Source: Siphonodentalium dalli (lineage: Eukaryota > Mollusca > Scaphopoda > Gadilida > Siphonodentaliidae). Taken from it: a stretch of DNA of 64,000 nucleotides. A program made the translations under genes and the position numbers. The notes beneath the pieces were generated by a model. It was not told the origin of the DNA and did no database searches. It saw only the letters and a program-made list of their open reading frames with translations. Below, in pieces: positions 61,050 to 64,000 of the stretch. The stretch lies in NCBI GenBank assembly GCA_032622095.1, contig CP136064.1, forward strand, positions 112,642,004 to 112,706,003, in the 5' to 3' direction. How positions within the stretch are numbered: the stretch's first letter is position 1; each line of letters starts with the position of its first letter.

Positions 61050-64000
61050 TTTCCACATTTCTCAATCGATTTACAAAATTCTTTCACGAGTAGCATTAGT
61101 ACGTCGTATAGATACTTCATAACATTTTTGGTTCAAATCGGAGACAAAAAAAATATGACAATTTTTGCCCCCCTCCCTAATACGGACCAATGTTTTTGGA
61201 TCTTGGTCAAAATTGCACCATTTCGTCTTCTTTCTATGGATAACACGCTCACATAAACCAAATACAATTCACGTGCGTTGTCTAGGAGGAGTTTTGTCCA
61301 CAAGCACTTTCTCCTAAATCGATGTATGAATACAATTTTCGATGGTCTGTAACTTGGACATTTCTCAACCGATTTCCAAAATTCTTTCAGGAGAATCATT
61401 AGTACGTCCTATAGATACACGACAGTAAAAGTAGTTGAAATCATCGAAAAAAAAAAATTCGAAAATTTTGCCCCCACCCAAACCCCAAAAATATAAGTCC
61501 GTTCCTGTTCAAAACTTATTTTCATAGAAAGTTGCTAACAACTAACTGCATATGAGCCCTCGTATCTGGCTACCTTGAACGTTATAGGCGGACACAGGAT
61601 ATGAAATAAATCGAATTTTGCGAATCATGGGCGACAACTCTGTAGGGAAAGCTCGGACATAAATTGTAATGCATGGACCCAATAGGGCATACTGAGTTGT
61701 GCATACGGTCCAAATTTCAAGTTGCTTCTATTCATACTTTTCGAGATACTGCAACCCCCAGTTTTACACATAAAGGGAGATAACTCTGCAAAGCAAGTTA
61801 GGACAAAATCCTATATAGACCGATGCACTACAACTATCATTGGGCTATAAACATACCAAAATCCAGCGCTCTATCTCTCATACTTCCTGAGATATAAGGG
61901 TTATAAAATTGCTTAGTATAATAATAAATAATATTGGAAAAAAATAATAAATTGAATAACAATATACTTCCATATTAAAATATGGAAGTATAATAAGGGA
62001 ATCGCGCGGAATTGATTGGAATGTCGATTGTATGGTTCATTGACATTTCTGTGTTCAGTTGGAATGTTCTGGTATGACCCCCACCCATGCCTCGAAATTT
62101 GGTGACGCGGGTAGAAAAATCGCCATATCTTGGCCAATTTTCAAGATTTCGAGCTAAGTTTTGCGTCATTGTGTTCGTATTTGATGTCCCTATAATATTT
62201 AGTTGGGTTTTGGTAAGTTATTGTGGCGATATTCTACTATGTAGGCCAATATGTATGTTGTTCAGTGCATACTTTTTGAATATCGTTGGCCTCCATCGAC
62301 ATACTACGGAAAGTGGGTAATTGTTTAGAAGTACTGAAAATTCCCCATCGAATGACACCAAACACGTGATGATTGGTTGAAGGAAATTAAATTCATAGTG
62401 CATCTTCTGTAAACTTGAAAAAAATGAAGGGGCCACAATTTCCACATTTCTCAATCGATTTACAAAATTCTTTCACGAGTAGCATTAGTACGTCGTATAG
62501 ATACTTCATAACATTTTTGGTTCAAATCGGAGACAAAAAAAATATGACAATTTTTGCCCCCCTCCCTAATACGGACCAATGTTTTTGGATCTTGGTCAAA
62601 ATTGCACCATTTCGTCTTCTTTCTATGGATAACACGCTCACATAAACCAAATACAATTCACGTGCGTTGTCTAGGAGGAGTTTTGTCCACAAGCACTTTC
62701 TCCTAAATCGATGTATGAATACAATTTTCGATGGTCTGTAACTTGGACATTTCTCAACCGATTTCCAAAATTCTTTCAGGAGAATCATTAGTACGTCCTA
62801 TAGATACACGACAGTAAAAGTAGTTGAAATCATCGAAAAAAAAAAATTCGAAAATTTTGCCCCCACCCAAACCCCAAAAATATAAGACCGTTCCTGTTCA
62901 AAACTTATTTTCATAGAAAGTTGCTAACAACTAACTGCATATGAGCCCTCGTATCTGGCTACCTTGAACGTTATAGGCGGACACAGGATATGAAATAAAT
63001 CGAATTTTGCGAATCATGGGCGACAACTCTGTAGGGAAAGCTCGGACATAAATTGTAATGCATGGACCCAATAGGGCATACTGAGTTGTGCATACGGTCC
63101 AAATTTCAAGTTGCTTCTATTCATACTTTTCGAGATACTGCAACCCCCAGTTTTACACATAAAGGGAGATAACTCTGCAAAGCAAGTTAGGACAAAATCC
63201 TATATAGACCGATGCACTACAACTATCATTGGGCTATAAACATACCAAAATCCAGCGCTCTATCTCTCATACTTCCTGAGATATAAGGGTTATAAAATTG
63301 CTTAGTATAATAATAATAAATAATATTGGAAAAAAATAATAAATTGAATAACAATATACTTCCATATTAAAATATGGAAGTATAATAAGGGAATCGCGCG
63401 GAATTGATTGGAATGTCGATTGTATGGTTCATTGACATTTCTGTGTTCAGTTGGAATGTTCTGGTATGACCCCCACCCATGCCTCGAAATTTGGTGACGC
63501 GGGTAGAAAAATCGCCATATCTTGGCCAATTTTCAAGATTTCGAGCTAATTTTTGCGCCATTGTGTTCGTATTTGATGTCCCTATAATATTTAGTTGGGT
63601 TTTGGTAAGGTATTGTGGCGATATTCTACTATGTAGGCCAATATGTATGTTGTTCAGTGCATACTTTTTGAATATCGTTGGCCTCCATCGACATACTACG
63701 GAAAGTGGGTAATTGTTTAGAAGTACTGAAAATTCCCCATCGAATGACACCAAACACGTGACGATTGGTTGAAGGAAATTAAATTCATAGTGCATCTTCT
63801 GTAAACTTGAACAAAATGAAGGGGCCACAATTTCCACATTTCTCAATCGATTTACAAAATTCTTTCACGAGTAGCATTAGTACGTCGTATAGATACTTCA
63901 TAACAATTTTGGTTCAAATCGGAGACAAAAAAAAATATGACAATTTTTGCCCCCCTCCCTAATACGGACCAATCTTTTTGAATCTTGGTCAAAATTGCAC
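61050..64000. repeat. Tandem satellite array 3, 1389-bp unit, 2.1 copies, open at the window end
   Basis: Anchor TTTCCACATTTCTCAATCG at 61050, 62439 and 63831 (periods 1389 and 1392; the 3-bp gain is in the ATA run). The design parallels the 1732-bp satellite: TTTTGCCCCC phrase, GGGCGACAACTCTGTAGGGA, AAAGGGAGATAACTCTG, an (ATA)n run, a TATACTTCC hairpin and GACCCCCACCC...GCCTCGAAATT. An internal sub-repeat is offset by about 302 bp (61082/61384). Open frames on both strands are by-products. Confidence 0.93.
61963..61992. repeat. Perfect 14-bp stem hairpin in the 1389-bp satellite
   Basis: TATACTTCCATATT, two bases, then AATATGGAAGTATA, directly after an ATAATA-rich stretch. The second copy is at 63355-63384. 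It is the counterpart of the module A hairpin in the 1732-bp satellite. Confidence 0.85.

Overview
This is eukaryotic, repeat-dominated DNA, most likely from a mollusc and probably a bivalve. The evidence is AT-rich, intron-free repeats with no operons or ribosome binding sites, and the recurrent phrases AAGGGAGATAACTC and AAGGGCCATAACTCTG, which I recognise as common in molluscan non-coding DNA. The species cannot be named. No complete host gene is supported.

Layout. 1-11048: two copies of a composite repeat of about 5-6 kb: satellite, hairpin/microsatellite, GGTCA-rich repeats, an AT-rich spacer, tRNA-Ser-like units, then a conserved non-coding block. 11049-27279: a tandem array of a 1732-bp unit, 9.4 near-identical copies. 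27280-30291: a third, diverged composite without the satellite. 30292-44211: a second satellite field (1724-bp and 1732-bp units) interrupted at 31057-37970 by a young minus-strand LTR retrotransposon. 44212-50774: low-copy AT-rich DNA with one speculative exon. 50775-52721: decayed ends of two different LINEs. 52722-60960: a diverged dispersed repeat holding a GC-rich minisatellite of about 138 bp, itself split by a 780-bp inverted-repeat transposon. 61050-64000: an array of a 1389-bp unit related to the 1732-bp satellite, running off the window.

The best-supported and most interesting object is the LTR element. It has 598/599-bp LTRs that differ only in one T-rich stretch, and the 4-bp target duplication ACAT. 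It was inserted in a satellite unit whose uninterrupted sequence is present nearby. Its LTR reads correctly only on the minus strand (TATA box, initiator, AATAAA, polypurine tract). On that strand the order is: unidentified 5' part, Ty3/Gypsy-like protease-RT linker remnant, a triplicated 97-bp repeat where RT/RNase H/integrase core should be, integrase C-terminal remnant, a transmembrane ORF, and an intact 212-residue SGNH-hydrolase ORF in the position usually held by env. It looks like a recently mobile, non-autonomous element that lost its polymerase but kept an apparently intact hydrolase.

The second theme is that the 1732-, 1724- and 1389-bp satellites share one design: sub-repeats of about 150/300 bp, an (ATA)n microsatellite, and a hairpin built on TATACTTCC/GGAAGTATA. 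Array edges fall at the hairpin or microsatellite. This resembles Helentron/'pearl'-type non-autonomous elements of bivalves, which is an inference. Short ORFs inside satellites and minisatellites are by-products of repetition and are not annotated as genes.
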